Origin: Rhytidiadelphus loreus
Taxonomy: Eukaryota; Streptophyta; Bryopsida; Hypnales; Hylocomiaceae
Assembly: GCA_947034895.1 (NCBI GenBank)
Contig: OX344765.1
Coordinates: 44,087,001-44,151,000 of the forward strand
Reading direction: 5' to 3'
DNA length: 64,000 bases
The translations under genes were made by a program, and so were the position numbers. Positions 47,331 to 61,400 of this stretch are shown here, one piece after another. Position 1 is the stretch's first letter. Every line of letters starts with the position of its first letter. The notes beneath the pieces are model-generated. The model was not told the DNA's origin, did no database searches, and saw only the letters and a program-made list of their open reading frames with translations.

Positions 47331-47547
47331 CAAAAACATGTTGATTTGGTTGTTGCACTATTCACATGAACAAAAATTTGTTAAACCATTTTGTTAACTT
47401 GTGCTCAAATCAACAAAAATTTGTTAACCATTGTGTTAGCTTGGGCTCAAATCAACAAAAAAATGTAAAAACGGTCAATGCAGTATTCAAATCAACAAGT
47501 TTTTGATGATTTTCTATTGATTTGGACACAATTTTCTACTAGTGATA

Positions 47548-50133
47548 TCATTATAATTGCTTCAACCACACAAAATTCCATACAATAACAACATGAACTG
47601 CTACAAGTCTTCTGTGCTAATGTGCATCGTCGACAATACCTTCACTGTTATTTTACATATTCTATATTGCTCTTCAACTACTTCGATAGGTCTTCACTTT
47701 CAAATATAACAAAAAATGTACATGTTGTTCATGATCTTCAGTCCTTCATTTACAAGTAAAAGTGCTACTGCATGTAGTACTCACCGTTTTTGTGCAGCAA
47801 ACAAGTTATGAGCTATTAGTGCTTTTTGTGTGCAAACGCAGAGGACGTTGGCCTAGTGGCTGTGCCTATAGAAACTTTGTCTTTTCCATTGAACATTAGA
47901 GGCCCATACAGTAGCAAGCCCAAAACCATACCTGCGTACATAAAATATACAAGGTCAATTTGTGATAAACAGTGACAAGTGTACTTTCCTTTTTTACTAG
48001 TGCGCAAGCAGCAACATCCATGAACAAGAAATACTATTGTTCATGACAGACTTTGCATGCATTGTCATGACATTTATTACAAAGAAGCATTGATAGAAGA
48101 GTAATATTCGATTATACATGAAGATACTACAAATTCCATATGAAAAAAAGTTTTCGTCTTCTATGACAGACGCATGACATCTTCATACATAGTGGCAAAT
48201 ATGAACTCTTTTATAGAGCTTGACTTCTTCCTTTGCCTTGAAAGTCACAACACATTCATATGGAGAACCTTTCTTTCACTCTATACTTATGCATTATTAG
48301 CCTTTGCATTCGCACAGTAAATTCGACATATAATTGTACCTCCATTACTATAGTACATGTGAAATTCTTTTGTACAACAACGATTGTAGTTATTCATTGT
48401 ATTACAATTCTTTCCCATACATTCATTGGACTCAGTTTTTGCATGTAGTCAACAACCATGAATATTAGGCCTCATAGCCTTGACAACATGAACTTCTGAT
48501 TTCTACCATTTCTGCTAGAATACGCACATTTGGACACAATGAACATATGTCTTTTCTCTATGAAGGAAATACATTCCAAATACATCAGAATTCTCTTGAA
48601 AGAATTGTTACTACTACGTTGACATAACAACCAACTGTTGCAGACATTATATAGTATTGTCCACTTTGGCAATTTCAAATGGTATCACACTGTAGTACTA
48701 CATGTAATTTTCATTATTCATGTACAACAGTGTCAATAGAAAACAAAATCAATTCTGAAGTGTGCTCACATTGTTTTCTGAAGTCAGGTCCAATCCATTC
48801 ACAAATGTTGAAGTTCATTTATGCGAAGGATTTAAGAGATTTCAACAAGCTTCAACATGCTCATATATTAACCAATTTTGAAAACAAAACTTGCATTTTT
48901 ATTGCAATCAAGTACATTTGAAGTCGCTAACTTCTACAAACTGAATTATTAGAAATTACAAAGCACATTGCATTTTTCTTGTGCATTACTCCTAATTTGT
49001 TAGATAACCTGAGAAAGAGAAGGACATACATTTTCAAATGAGTGAGGAAGTTCCAACATATCATTGAAGAAATTGAAGCGCAATGCTAACATGCATTTGT
49101 ACAAGAATTCTAGAGGTCCACTTCTAATTTTCATTAACAATCTCCTGTGTTTGTAGTAAAAAATGTATAGAAAGCAACGACTTAGGCATGTGATTACTCT
49201 TCTATGACTTCTATGTTTTTTGCCTTTCATTCACAATTCACTGGAATTGTATACCTACTTATCGCTAAACATTCTTCTAAATTTTCTTGGTATACAAAGT
49301 TTACTAAATTGTACTAGTGTGCGCTTTTTCCACAACCTCACCTAGGAATTGGATTTTACAACACTGATACGGACATTATTGGATATAGTAGTGAATGCAT
49401 GTCTCCTTTTGCCAAAGGGTTCCTATCTTTTTAGTCTTCCTGCCAATTCTACAATACCCATTGCTATTATGTGCTTCAGTGCCATTGCCAATGTGAGGTA
49501 CAAGAATATTGCTTTGCACCATCCATAGATGAAATTAATGATTCACTTTGACATTTGCAGCCACTAATCGATGGCTACCATGTTTTGGCGCTTAAAATCG
49601 AACTAAAAGAACGCCCTTCCAAATCTTCTCCCACAAATGCGGCATGCCTTTCAGCCATCTCAAAACTAAAGACTATGAAATGCATTTTCGACAGAATGTG
49701 GTGCACTCCCTTCCTATCATTGTCATAGCATATATGCATCCTTCATCACACTGATTTACAATTGTTCATTCATTTACAGAACTACTATGCCATGTATAGA
49801 AAAGAATGGCAGTCTTGTACAAATATAAGTTGCTATAGTTCATTATAAGTCCTTCAATACATGACAGAAGACAAACTTGAAGTAACCCTCATCGTCGTCC
49901 ATACACATTCTCATCCCAAACAACTATTCCATCTCTTCTATTCATTAAAAATTTGAAAAAATTTGAGTACTGTATAACAACGTGAACAGTGAGTACATTC
50001 AATCCTTCTTAACACGTGTGGACAGTCCAAACAACGGACAGTGCCAACGACCACCCTAGAGCGTGTTCACATTTCTATTGGATTGGTCCTCATTTACTCA
50101 CAAAAAATCCGGGAGTACTAAGTGTTGTCAAGC
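47548..50133. other. Spacer upstream of the TNPA-like gene in element A
   Basis: About 2.6 kb without a recognisable coding exon. It presumably holds the promoter and leader of the plus-strand gene and perhaps non-coding exons of TNP2. A CAG/GTATGG splice-donor-like junction exists on the minus strand near 47930 but was not linked to anything. Confidence 0.35.
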
Positions 50134-53100
50134 ATGGACATGTCTTTAACGCAGGATTTGCCAAGCACAAAACTCACTGCGTACGAAGAACAGCGCAATT
50201 CACGGAAGAAGGCGCTCCACGACGCAGTTGAAAGGAACTTGCTGGTCGCAGGATTCACACGTGCAGCTGCGCTCCGTTGTGCCTTCTCTGGAGAAGCCGT
50301 TGTTGTGGAAGAAGAAGCACGTAGTACGAAAGCGCGGCGGAAGAAATTGCCTCCTACTGAAGGTATTCTAACACTACGGCGGACGAATAGGACAAGAAGA
50401 CAAACGTTGCAAAACGCTATTGTTGCGGAGGTTGCAAACAGTACACGAAGACAAGTAAGGGACTCTTGTACTTTAGTTTGTTGTCTTTGTTGGAATTCTG
50501 TTTCTCATGCACTGCCATACTAATTGGACAGACCTATTTTGCAAGCAACCGATGCTCTGTTAAGAACGCTATATTTGTAGAAGTTGGCGCTCTCCACTGT
50601 AGACCATGTGCTGTGAATTCTATATGAGTCGTAGACTTTAGGGCTGCTGAATTCATTGAATGGAAAGTTGGCGTTTTGCATCTACAATTTTCATGGGGTT
50701 TCCCACATTGGCATTCAATGACTGCAGCGGCTGCCGTTTATGAATAAGAATTATAGATTATAGTGTGCGGCAAGTATAGAATGCACAGACTTTGCAAAGT
50801 GCACATGTATGTTGATGCTCTCAACAAAATTAGAACGCAGTGAGTACGTTTACATTTCTGTTAGACCAAAAAAAAGGCGGCGCTAGGGTTTCCGATGCCT
50901 TCTCTTCAGCTTTGGTTGTTGTTCATGCTTTGTGAAGCACGAAAACAAAAGAACGATTACAGTTCAAAAATATGTTGTCTACCTGCTATGGACGAAATGC
51001 ATGTGTGTTAGAACGTAGTGTACTGTCTTGTTCTTAATATACAACAAACGGTCACCACAAATTCTTCAGCACTTACATAGGTATGCTTCTTCAAAGAACA
51101 ACCGGCGGAGAAATTGTTGAGTCGGATCCGTGTTCTAATTTATGCATGCTGAACTTGGGGGATTTGTGCGTACCGGATTTCCTTTTGCGGCTATCTTGCG
51201 AAGAAGGGACTTGAATGGACAGGGGGATCACTTCACCTTCTATTACTGAAAACACCATTTTTGTGATGCACAAATCTGGGATTGTTGCAACATGTAACAA
51301 ACATAGCTTTCGCTGAAGTACTTCAAAGAATCAAGAATGCATGCTAGGTACACTTGATGTTTAGTTTAGGGTTCCAAAACCTTGTATCCCGCAGGTTTCT
51401 ATGGATTTCCTCCACTTGCTTTTCAAGTTTGCAATGTATTGTATTCATCTATGATGACCAATTTCTTACTCCTGTGACCATGTTTGTAGGGTGAGGAGTC
51501 TTTTTGCACTTGGCCAAGTCGAAAAGTGAAGGAAAACTTGAAAGAACACATGGCAAAGACAAAGACTGGTTCTAAAAGGAAGATGCCTACCTCGCCAAAT
51601 GTGCTCTTGGACACAGACCAAGATGAACGGGGACAACGATCTCCAAGTACTCAGCTTGTCCTCCAACAACGTCCCAATACACCTGAGGAACGAGTAACTA
51701 GTAATTTTGAAGACCACAACCATGACTTACAACAAGCCCGTCGTGAGAGGGAAGCCGAAGGTCGTCCCAGACCGCCTCCAGCAGGTTTTCCACTAGAACA
51801 ACACAACAGGAGAGAGCCACAACAATGGGGAGAACAATACTCCCATGCTTATGGAGTTTCTTCTATTGGAGCTAGTAGAGGGGCTTCCACAAGACCTTGG
51901 TCACCAATCCCATACAAAGGTACTAGAGATTTCAGTGGACGTCCCTTAGAATATGGCAGCGGCAGTGGACACTACGACAGACGTCTGGACTATGACAGCC
52001 GAAGAGGTAATATTGTACAACCTAAATTTGAAGATTGAACATAATGGACTACTGTGTACTTTGCTTGGTAATTTGCATTCCAACAACATACATTATTCTC
52101 AACAATACTTCTGCAAATGTAGCACATACGGTTCATGTTTAATTGCGCATGCCATTTTCGGATTAGTGTAGAAAGAGCCTTGCTAGAATGTTGTAACTGA
52201 AGCCTAAGCTCAGCCTTGAACATGATAGGGACACGACTATTGCTGTCTTCTTATGTTGTATGGTTTGCTTGCTTTTCAAGAGCACCGTTATCTTAATTGA
52301 GGCCTATTGTGATGACTTTGTTGTTTAACACGTTGGATTCTTTGGCAGGGTATTTGCGAAAGTTTTGTAACATTGAAGGCACATATTGAATTGGATTAGA
52401 TTGTTGTAGTCTGAACAAAAGCCTTTTACTTCCGTTGACATGACATGGAATACATGGAAAATTTTGGTGTACTGCATTGTCTGTAGTACTTGAAATAGTA
52501 AGCATGCAGAAGTTTAACAACTCAAAGAATAGTTATTTCATTAGAATCACTTTGTGTTTGACGTTGTCATTATGTTGCTTGTTCTGTCAGATCCTTTTTA
52601 TGATAGGCGGGGTCGGGATTTTGATTGGCGGGCTAGAGATTTTCAAGAGCATCGTCGCTTCCAGGAAGGAAGATATGAGCGTCCAGGTTCATCTTCTGCA
52701 GACATGTATACACATGCTATAGAACCCATTGCAAGCAGCCAATATGTCAGGGACAATGCACGACCTGGAAGCCCACCTCAATCATCTTCAGCGATTGTGG
52801 AAAACGAGGTCAAATTAGATGCCCCTACTAGGAGACCCTTGTACTTAGACAAGTGTGGAATTCCTTCTGGAACAATGGCGTCATTGTTTCGGGGAGATAT
52901 CTGGTCCTTTGTAAAAGACATGGATTCCACTGTCGGCTGGGATGGGCAGACCAAGGATGCCAAGCGAATACTACGAGATCGTCTGAGTCACGACTACCAT
53001 TTCTATGGAGAGTCATTAAGATTGAACGAAAAGTACTTGAAGAAAGAAGCGGGAGGCGGTCTCATACAATACCGATACACACTGAACCAATACATTGACA

Positions 53101-55441
53101 AAGGATTGGATAAACCTGGAGATCTACGACAAGAGTACTGGAAGACACTTCAAGACAAAAGAGCAAGTGAAGAGGGCAAAGCTAAGTCAGCAAAAATGGC
53201 TACAATTGCTAGAGGACGATCAGATAGACATACAACAAAAAGATCAGTGGAGCAATTTGTCATTCTCAGACTTGTGAGTTCCTACCCATGTTCATTTTTG
53301 TAGTATACTGTATAGTATATTTCAGTCCAGTTATAAGCGTTGTTGTTGTTGTTGTTGTTGTTGTCTTCTAGCAAGTACTGGAAGACTTCTAGTGAATGAA
53401 GTCATACATGTGCATGTGTACAATGAAGTTTGTGGTGCACGGATATGAGTATTGGGTAGTGCATCCCATACAATACCAGAATCATGATATGCATTGTATA
53501 TAAGATGGATTGTCCTTGAAGTATGGTGCAGTACTACTGCAAATTGAAGTGTTTGCTTATAATTTCATATTTTACAACATTTTTTCCAATCCATACTAGT
53601 AGTAGAGTAGTAGTAGTTCATGTAGTTTGTCTTTCTCCTTGTACAAAGCATGTCTTAGCGTAGTCATGGTTTATTGTGGGAAAAACAAATGATATTTGTG
53701 GACACCTTTCTAGAAGAGAAGGACATTGTACTCAATGCACTTCTGAAATTTGCACAATGATTTCTTCAAATGATTCTCATAGAACTGTCTGCATGCTTGT
53801 ATCTCAAAAACGCAGGCTGAGAAGTTGAAACGTGAACCCTACAGTGCAGAGATAGAGGCTGAAGTTGAAAAAGAATGGGCAGCTTTACAAGAAGAAGCTG
53901 TGGAAAAGAGGAAGGTCAAAGCGGCTGCAAATGCCAGCACTATGGCTGCGGAGTCATTGAAAGCTTTGCAAGACCGAGTAGACACCATAGAGGCCCTCAT
54001 CCGTAAATGGGAGCCCCATTTTGAGGTTTGGAAGACAAACAACTTATCAATGAAGGCCTTGGATTCCGAAGACAATGGAGACAATGACGGTGGTCTTGGA
54101 GACGAAGTACCTCTTCCGTCAACAATGGAGAACGATAATGAGGCAGAGGGAAATGACTGTGACCAAGTGCCTGACTCTAGTGACGATGACGAATGTAGTG
54201 AGAAATCAGACTCTTCAGCCGAAGAAAACAGTGAGTCAGAGGACGATGGAGAGGACTCTGAGGCGGAGAAGAGAAGCTCTCATACAAATCATGCAATGAA
54301 CGTGAATGAGCCAGAAGAGGTAATGGTAGAAATACAGAGCAAGAGCAACAATGCAGAACATGCAACCATTTCTCTTCCCAAGTCCAAAGCACTAACAACC
54401 ACAATGGTATCGACGACCCCAATGGCAGAAAAAAATGCTACATATACTGGAACTCAGCAAAGCAAGGGAAAAGTACGCCTAAGCAAGGAAGGGACAACCA
54501 ATGACAAGCAGGTAGTAGTTGCATATATATATATATATATATATATATGTGGATTATAAGAACGTGTGTATGTCAAGTTACATATCATTGTGGCATTCTA
54601 TATGTGGCATTGTTGTAATGATTTGGTGGAGGGCGGGTTGGTTCTTTTGTGGATTTCAGGGTGTGCTGCCAGTTCGAATATCAGCACTGACCACAGAAAA
54701 GGGAGTCGCGGGTCCTTCTGATAAGAAGGTACGCAGTATATCAATTGACTTTATAGAAATTAGTGGAAGTGGCATTGAATGTGAAGAACACTTTCACAAT
54801 GAGTTTAAACATCATGTTTCTACACATTTCATGAACAATTGTTTTCAATGCAGGAAATCAGCAGAGCATCTGAGGCGGGTAAAGAAACTGAATCTCGTTC
54901 AGGAAAGCGACAGAAGTTGGATGCTTGTATTTCAACTCACCCTGTTGTATTGGAGGATGCAAATGCACCCGCAACCGGAGTTGTAAAGACAAACGGAAGT
55001 CCACGAAAGAGTATGAAGTTTACACAAAAGACTAATAGGCCTTTGCAAGGAAAAGGTGATAAAGCTAAAAAGGTATGTTGCCATGCTGAATACAAGTAGC
55101 GAACACAGATGTGAAAGTGTAGGGCCGTCATGCTTATCTTATGCATGTTGTCAATGAATGTAAAGCGCATGCAAATTTTGGAGCAACAGTGGAGGCTAAC
55201 TAGGAGACGGGGACAATGCTTTCTATTCTTCCCATACTTGTCATGAACATCAAAATGACAATGAGGTGAACGTTTCAGAATAGTAATTGTTTCTTTGTTT
55301 TCACATGGAAGTTCCACTTTTGTATATATTGAGTTTGCAAAGTACTGAAGCGTGAACTATTTCTAAAAAATACAAAGCATGCACCATCTCTATCAAACAT
55401 CATTTCATAGTATGTTTGCCTTGTTGCAGAGAGGAAAATGA
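50134..55441 (+). CDS. TNPA-like second protein of element A, seven exons, intact
   Basis: Inferred exons: 50134-50454, 51490-52006, 52591-53273, 53816-54511, 54660-54728, 54854-55072 and 55430-55441. Every junction is GT-AG and all seven join without a stop, giving 838 residues. The middle (about residues 370-490) holds SLFRGDIWSFVKDMD, LRDRLSHDYHFYG and YWKTLQDKRASEEGKAKSAKM. These resemble the plant transposase (Ptta/En/Spm, Transposase_24) region found in TNPA-type proteins, which bind subterminal repeats and help assemble the ends. Residues 108-330 are Arg/Pro/Gln-rich and look disordered. A coiled-coil-like stretch opens exon 4. An acidic run rich in Asp, Glu and Ser covers about 592-664. 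Basic clusters (GSKRK, GKRQK) could be nuclear signals. Exon 7 codes only three residues before its stop. The family call rests on motif resemblance and context. The exon chain is strongly supported by phase. Confidence 0.8.
53340..53364. repeat. (TTG)n microsatellite in an intron of the TNPA-like gene
   Basis: About eight perfect TTG units in intron 3. Confidence 0.95.
54523..54548. repeat. (AT)n microsatellite in an intron of the TNPA-like gene
   Basis: About thirteen AT units just after the donor of intron 4. Confidence 0.95.
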
Positions 55442-58400
55442 ATTGCTACTTCTCCGAGGAGCCTACAAGTCAGTAGTGTAAGTATGCATACATTCATTCT
55501 TAGAATTGATATATGATGAAGTTTGTACATGTTCATGTCATTTTTGCTTGGATAGACCACAATGATTGTTGCCTATGCTTTTGTTACTATTTAGGATATG
55601 TTAGTTGTTTGTGTTCAAGTGTATGATAAATAGAAGAACTCTGATAGTGTTTCTTTCTTGGTCGCAGGGAAGAGGAAGTTCTATACATAGAAAGTGTTTC
55701 GCAATTATTGTTGGGTCAATGAGTTCACTGCAGCCTCATATACACAAGTAGTGCATTGGAAGCCATAGTGAGAGTAGAAGTGAATTGGTATGTTTGTTTC
55801 AAAAAAGAGTGCTTTCTTTCAGTGTTGCACTTCTATTTGTGGAAGTTGACGTTCATTGCAACGTTGAATGTGTTGCCTTAGATGACGGGTGCATGAAGTG
55901 CAATAGTACAATGTGTCCATGTAACCTAGGACTGCATAGGAGTAGTTTTTGCCTAAAAGCAAGGTCGTCATGTAGAAGGACTTTGAATGCTTTCACGTTT
56001 TCTGGTGTTGTAGTGGAAGAGCATGATTTCTATATACTACATTTTTAACCATATACTATATTGTTCATTGACCTCATAGTTAGTATACATGGACCGGCAA
56101 TTGACAGAAAACTTGTAGAGAAACGTAAGGAAGTCTTCATAATCATTACTATGGAAGTGTTGGGGAAACATAGCTATGGTTGACTTAGTCGACAAATGGC
56201 AAAAACAGTGGAGGCACGTCCAGCATGCACCCAGGTAAGACATGTAAATGTGTACATTGTTTTCAACAAAGGAATGTTAGATGAAAAGGACTATGTCTTC
56301 ACGTGTTCGTGGCTTGTAGTGTACGTTTTTGTGTTGCACAAGGACGTTGTTCTGACATTGACATTTTGGTGGTACTATTCCAGTATGTCTATATGTGTGG
56401 ACATCTATGTACATAGAGAGTACGTAACGATTTGTTTGTTATTGTGGCTTCATGAAGTTGTGATGCCGCCAAGGTTCTATAATGTCAAATTGTCCAAAGT
56501 CAGGGCCATCATGTTGTAGTATGTCCCCGTTGTGCATGTCATTGCAAGTGGAAAGTGCACCGTATTTGTTTTCTGTGCCTTATGGAATCTCGAAGAGTGA
56601 TAGCAGTAGTGGATGCTGGTAAAAGTCATTCAATGCCAATGTTTTTGTGAACAACAGTTTTGTTCAAGATATAGTGAGCACCATATATATGTAGTTACCG
56701 TAGTTGGCAAACATAGATGTGTATTGTAAATTGGAAGTCAAGGCAATATCTGTTGTCATTCTCTATTTACTTATGGAGAACAACATGTACATAATTCTAC
56801 TAAAGGTTGTCTCACATAGAAAGCATTGAACTTCCCCATGGAATTCATGTAGCAAAGTTGGTTTTGTCACGACAACACTGAAAATGAAATTACATTTGAC
56901 TAATTTGTAGGTAATCATGTGTTTCGGCAATTATGCAGTTCTGGTCATATTGGTAGCACTTGTTGTTTGTGACAGGACAAAATGAGGGTATCACCTATCA
57001 ACGACCTTGCCATGCATGATAGAGTTTGGAATGACGTGGTCCTCATCATGTAGCAATACAAAACACTGACAACAAGACATGTAGTTGCATGTGTATTTCT
57101 ATATCCGTTTCTAATAAGATGTTATTTGACGTCCTTGTTTGCATCCATTAATTGTTTTGTAATTAGTGGATATAGACAAAAACATACATGGTGAAGGCAT
57201 ATGGAACATGAATAGCTATAGTATGTCATCATCTTATATAGGCACATGCGTTTATTAATCCATATTGCCCTTCTTATACTATCGACATGTTTGAAATTTT
57301 TTATAACAACGTTGTTCATGTTCCCTTACTAAGGTACAAGCACTTCAAGAACCACAAAGAAAGGTGAATGAAAATGACAAGATGTTGTCTTACAAATAGT
57401 CTTTCTCGACTGTTTGAGTTTTCGAAGATGTAACGCATGCCTAGAACATGGAAAGCTGAATGCCATGATGTACATCAGTGTTGTTAACGTGTGTGTTCTA
57501 CAAAAAGGTGACAAAGATGTAATTGGTAACTTGTACATCCTGGTTTTAGAAGGCCTTCCAATGTATGTGTATTCTTGTTGAGGAGGACATGCAAGTTTGC
57601 ATGCTTGTTTTGTGCTAACAACATCAATGTTGTAGACAAAAGTTATAGATGATTCTCTTCGAGAGTACTGTATGCACATGTGCAATTGTTCTAAACTTGT
57701 GGAAGTTCTCGAAAGAGGAGCTCTAACTTTGGCAATTGTATGTCATACAAGGAGGTTGTCTTTGTGTTGAAGATATACGTGGAATACTATTGGTGCAGCT
57801 CACTTCTCATCACTTATTCAAAATGAAGAAATTGGAAGGACGATGTCAAGTAGGCCTCCTCTTACAATTGCACATGTAAGTTGAGCAACAGATATTTTGC
57901 ATTGTAGTACACTGTGAATGTATTATGATGAGACATTGCTACCATTGTAACCAAACTTCCTTCTTATTATAGGTTTTCGTTCAAAATGTGTGTGCTGTCC
58001 ACAAATCTTCTATTGCGACATACATTCCCAAAAAGGGTTGAAGTTTTTCTATATAGTTCAGGTAGTACTACCTGAACCCAAGTGATAAACTTCAAAGTGA
58101 CAAAGTGCTCTATAGTCATTAGCTGTATGCTGTTCTTGACTTTCCAAACTTCCTCATCATAATGTGTTTACATAAATTATGTTCAACGGAAAATAATAGA
58201 CAGAAGGGTACAAAAATGGATAATTGAAATCACTTGGAAGTGCGTAGCACAAATTTCAGAAGGAGATAATACGCTTGTGGAATGTTATTCAGTTCTACAG
58301 AATATGAGAAAGTATAGCATACTGGTCCATCCATTAGAAAGTGAATCCTTCTCTGTATGCACATAAGTGCATGCCTTTCTTCAATTGATGTGCTTGTGGT

Positions 58401-61400
58401 GGACTAGCATGCCACGTACATGAAACTTAACATTGAATAACAATGATTGTGTGGACTATGGACAGGGCGGGTGACCCATACTTGTATACAACTTCTGTTC
58501 AATTCATTGAAGGGATGGACTTCCACTTAGCATTGTCAAACATAGAAGGTTAATTTCTTATTTCTTGATGGTTAGAATGGCATGCTTCGCAATAGTGCGC
58601 TAATACCGATCAACGACAGATGACTAGTAAGTTAGCTTTCCTTCTCATAGATTAGGAAGGTTGCATATGCATTTGTTTGTCTAAAAAACTGTGATGTTGG
58701 CAATCATGTGCAATAGTGGATATTCTTTTGATTTTTTAGAGAATATCCACCGCTCATTCTCTTTGCTTACAAAATTGTAGACTTCAATCCATTGTCATTG
58801 TATGTATAATTTCAGTACCACATAATTTTGCAAATGCATGAAGTACTACCTACAAATAGCCATGCGGATATGTGGCCCTTCATATGATGGGATGCTATTT
58901 AATCAAATGAGTTTGTATAATCATAAGTGCAAGTTGGACATTGTTTTTGTATGCACTTGCATGGGGACTTGCATGAGTGAAACTTTTCTACAACAATTGC
59001 ATAGTGTATATATAGAGGGCAGTACTATGCACTATTAATTGACTGTTTTCTATCTTCTAGGAAATTTTTCACTGACAATTTTGTTCATTTCTGCAGTGCT
59101 CACAGTCACAAAAATGCTATGTTCAGGTGTTGGCTCCATATCCAACCACAGAAATATTGTAGGACAAGAGTATCAGACGCATGGAATGGGAAAATGGGTT
59201 CCATGTTGTGAATGTAACAAAGGCATTCATGACCAAAATATTATGGAAGTCATTGTGTGGAGTATACATTCTGGAAGGTGATACTTCTATTTCAAAATGT
59301 GTTGAAAAAAATGGGTAAGTTGTTCTAAGTCGTATAAAGTATCACTCCACATGATGTGAACCTAGGAACATGCAAGAGTGTATACATGCTTCTACTTGAT
59401 GGAGGGATTACTGAGCGACATTGTGGCCATGTTCATTCTAGGAGAACGCAAGAATATCTGTTTCTCTTCTCACTAGTACAACGGAAGAAGTCTCAATTCA
59501 TAGTACTTTTCATAGTATAAGTAATATGGGTGCACAATTGTAGAGAAGCACATTGTGCTTGCACATACTAGAATTCCATTTTCACAATGAATTATCCAAC
59601 AAGCACCTCCGTCTATAGAAAACAGAAGTGCTATATCTTGTACAAGGACAGAACATCGAACATGTCTGCATTTAGTGATAGTTTTGTAACAATTGGTCCA
59701 TTTTCCTTGTTGTATGGTACTAACTTTTCATTTTCGTCATGTGATAAGTTTGTGGGGATTCTATTGTCCAATGCTACAAGGAATACAATGGACATTTGTT
59801 TCGTAATATGCAAAGTGAACAAAGCATTCAATTCGTGGGAAGGTGGATTACTACAACTCAATTGGTGGAACGATGTAGGTACAAGTACTAGTCATTGTCA
59901 TTTCTTTAGAACTGCCTTCACTTAGTTAGTGATAGGAATTCATTTGTGCTCTGATAAAGCTTGCCTACTATCTATGCATGTTCTCATAACGTGACTTCAT
60001 GGCTTCTTGTAATCTACATCAGGGTTGCATACAGGTCCTCAAGAAATTATGTAATGGACAATTGACCTGGAAGGCAAAGAGCGTTCAAACATTGTTTTTT
60101 GACATTGGAATACCTGTAGTGATCACAATCTTTGGTAAGTATACTCTAATTGCAGGCTTCCTACAAGGATACAAGTTACATTGTTGCCTACACTGTACTT
60201 GCAATATTCATGAGAGCGTCTAGTAGGCTAGCGCCAACGCCAGTTTCAAGGAATTTAAAAAGTAGTTGTGCATTCATATTGTGTCCACAAAATGAATACA
60301 TTGAAAATGTAAAATCTCCTTGTAGCTTGGTATTAGATGCGATAGAAGAGCTTTAATTTCAATTTAATTATGGCAATGCAAGCACTCTCAATTGTTTACT
60401 TGTACAATATAACATGTACTAACGTTACTCTTTATAGGAGCGTGTTACTATTTCAGAAAAGCGTGCCCATCTTCCGAAAGTGTTTCAATGTGTGCAGAGA
60501 ACACTCAATTCATTGCCTACACATGCTACAAGATGAGTGAGCATATTGAAGTACCGGAAGCTTGTCCGGAGATGTACATCAACAGAGTACATGCCATTGC
60601 TCAATGCAATGGAAGGATCCTTTTGTTGCCCTCATATTTCACTGACACTACAAACAAAATGAGTGTATTCGCCTTTTTTTTTAAGGTCTTTGGTTGTCAT
60701 AGGAACATAAAGTGTACATCTTCACAAGAGGTCGTGTTCAAATGTGTTCTGCACATGTACAGGGGATGATGTGAAATTGAAGAAGGGGCAGTCTTCCTAT
60801 GAATAAGGAAAATGCTGAATGTGGACATCCACAACAAGGACGTGCATGTCATAGGATTCCAACAATTTCTGCTGAAGACAAAGGTAAAACCTATAGCCAC
60901 TAACTGTGATTCTAGCGCTATTGTATGTGGACAGTAGAAGGTGCATCATTCTCATTTGAATGTGCCTTACAAATGTGTGCAACAAGAATTGACAACAACA
61001 GAAAATGAAGGTGCAGTTGGAGTTGTCGCACTTCAGTAGATTCAGAAGTCTACATATGGTATCAACGCCTTATTATGGAAGTCTTTTATGTACTTCACTA
61101 GTAGGTTTGCATAACCATTATGTTGTACATTTCCAATCTTTAGAATTGTAGACATAGTCTCCTTCATTACTGATCATGAAGTACATGGACAATGTTCTTT
61201 CATAATGTCAATGGACTTTGCAAGTTGCAATTCGTGTGAGAACTGAAAAATAAAAAGTTGCATTTGAAGCAAGTACGTCATATATATTCATCTCTTCATT
61301 GTTACAATTCCATGTTTAAGTAGATGACATATTGTTCTTGAAAACATAGACATAGTCATGATTCTCATGTTATAATGCTTGATTTCATGTTGGCTACAAG

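Larger units (their letters stand above)
44149..47544. mobile_element. Nested non-autonomous CACTA element D (3,396 bp)
   Basis: The left end CACTAGTAGAAAATT is matched perfectly over 15 bases by the reverse complement of the right end. ATA flanks both sides (44146-44148 and 47545-47547). Subterminal repeats of GTTGATTTGGACAAAA lie at the left (about 44199-44360) and their complement, CAAATCAACAAAAA, at the right (about 47400-47510). There is no transposase gene. It carries a tRNA-like sequence, a 165-bp-arm hairpin, an R2-type segment and a C/A-rich tandem tract. It sits in the spacer of element A and so is younger than A's insertion or moved with it. Confidence 0.93.

Noticed and set aside
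59587..59925. 112-codon frame in the right arm of element A as a third gene
   Set aside because: No motif, no supporting exon chain and a competing frame on the other strand.
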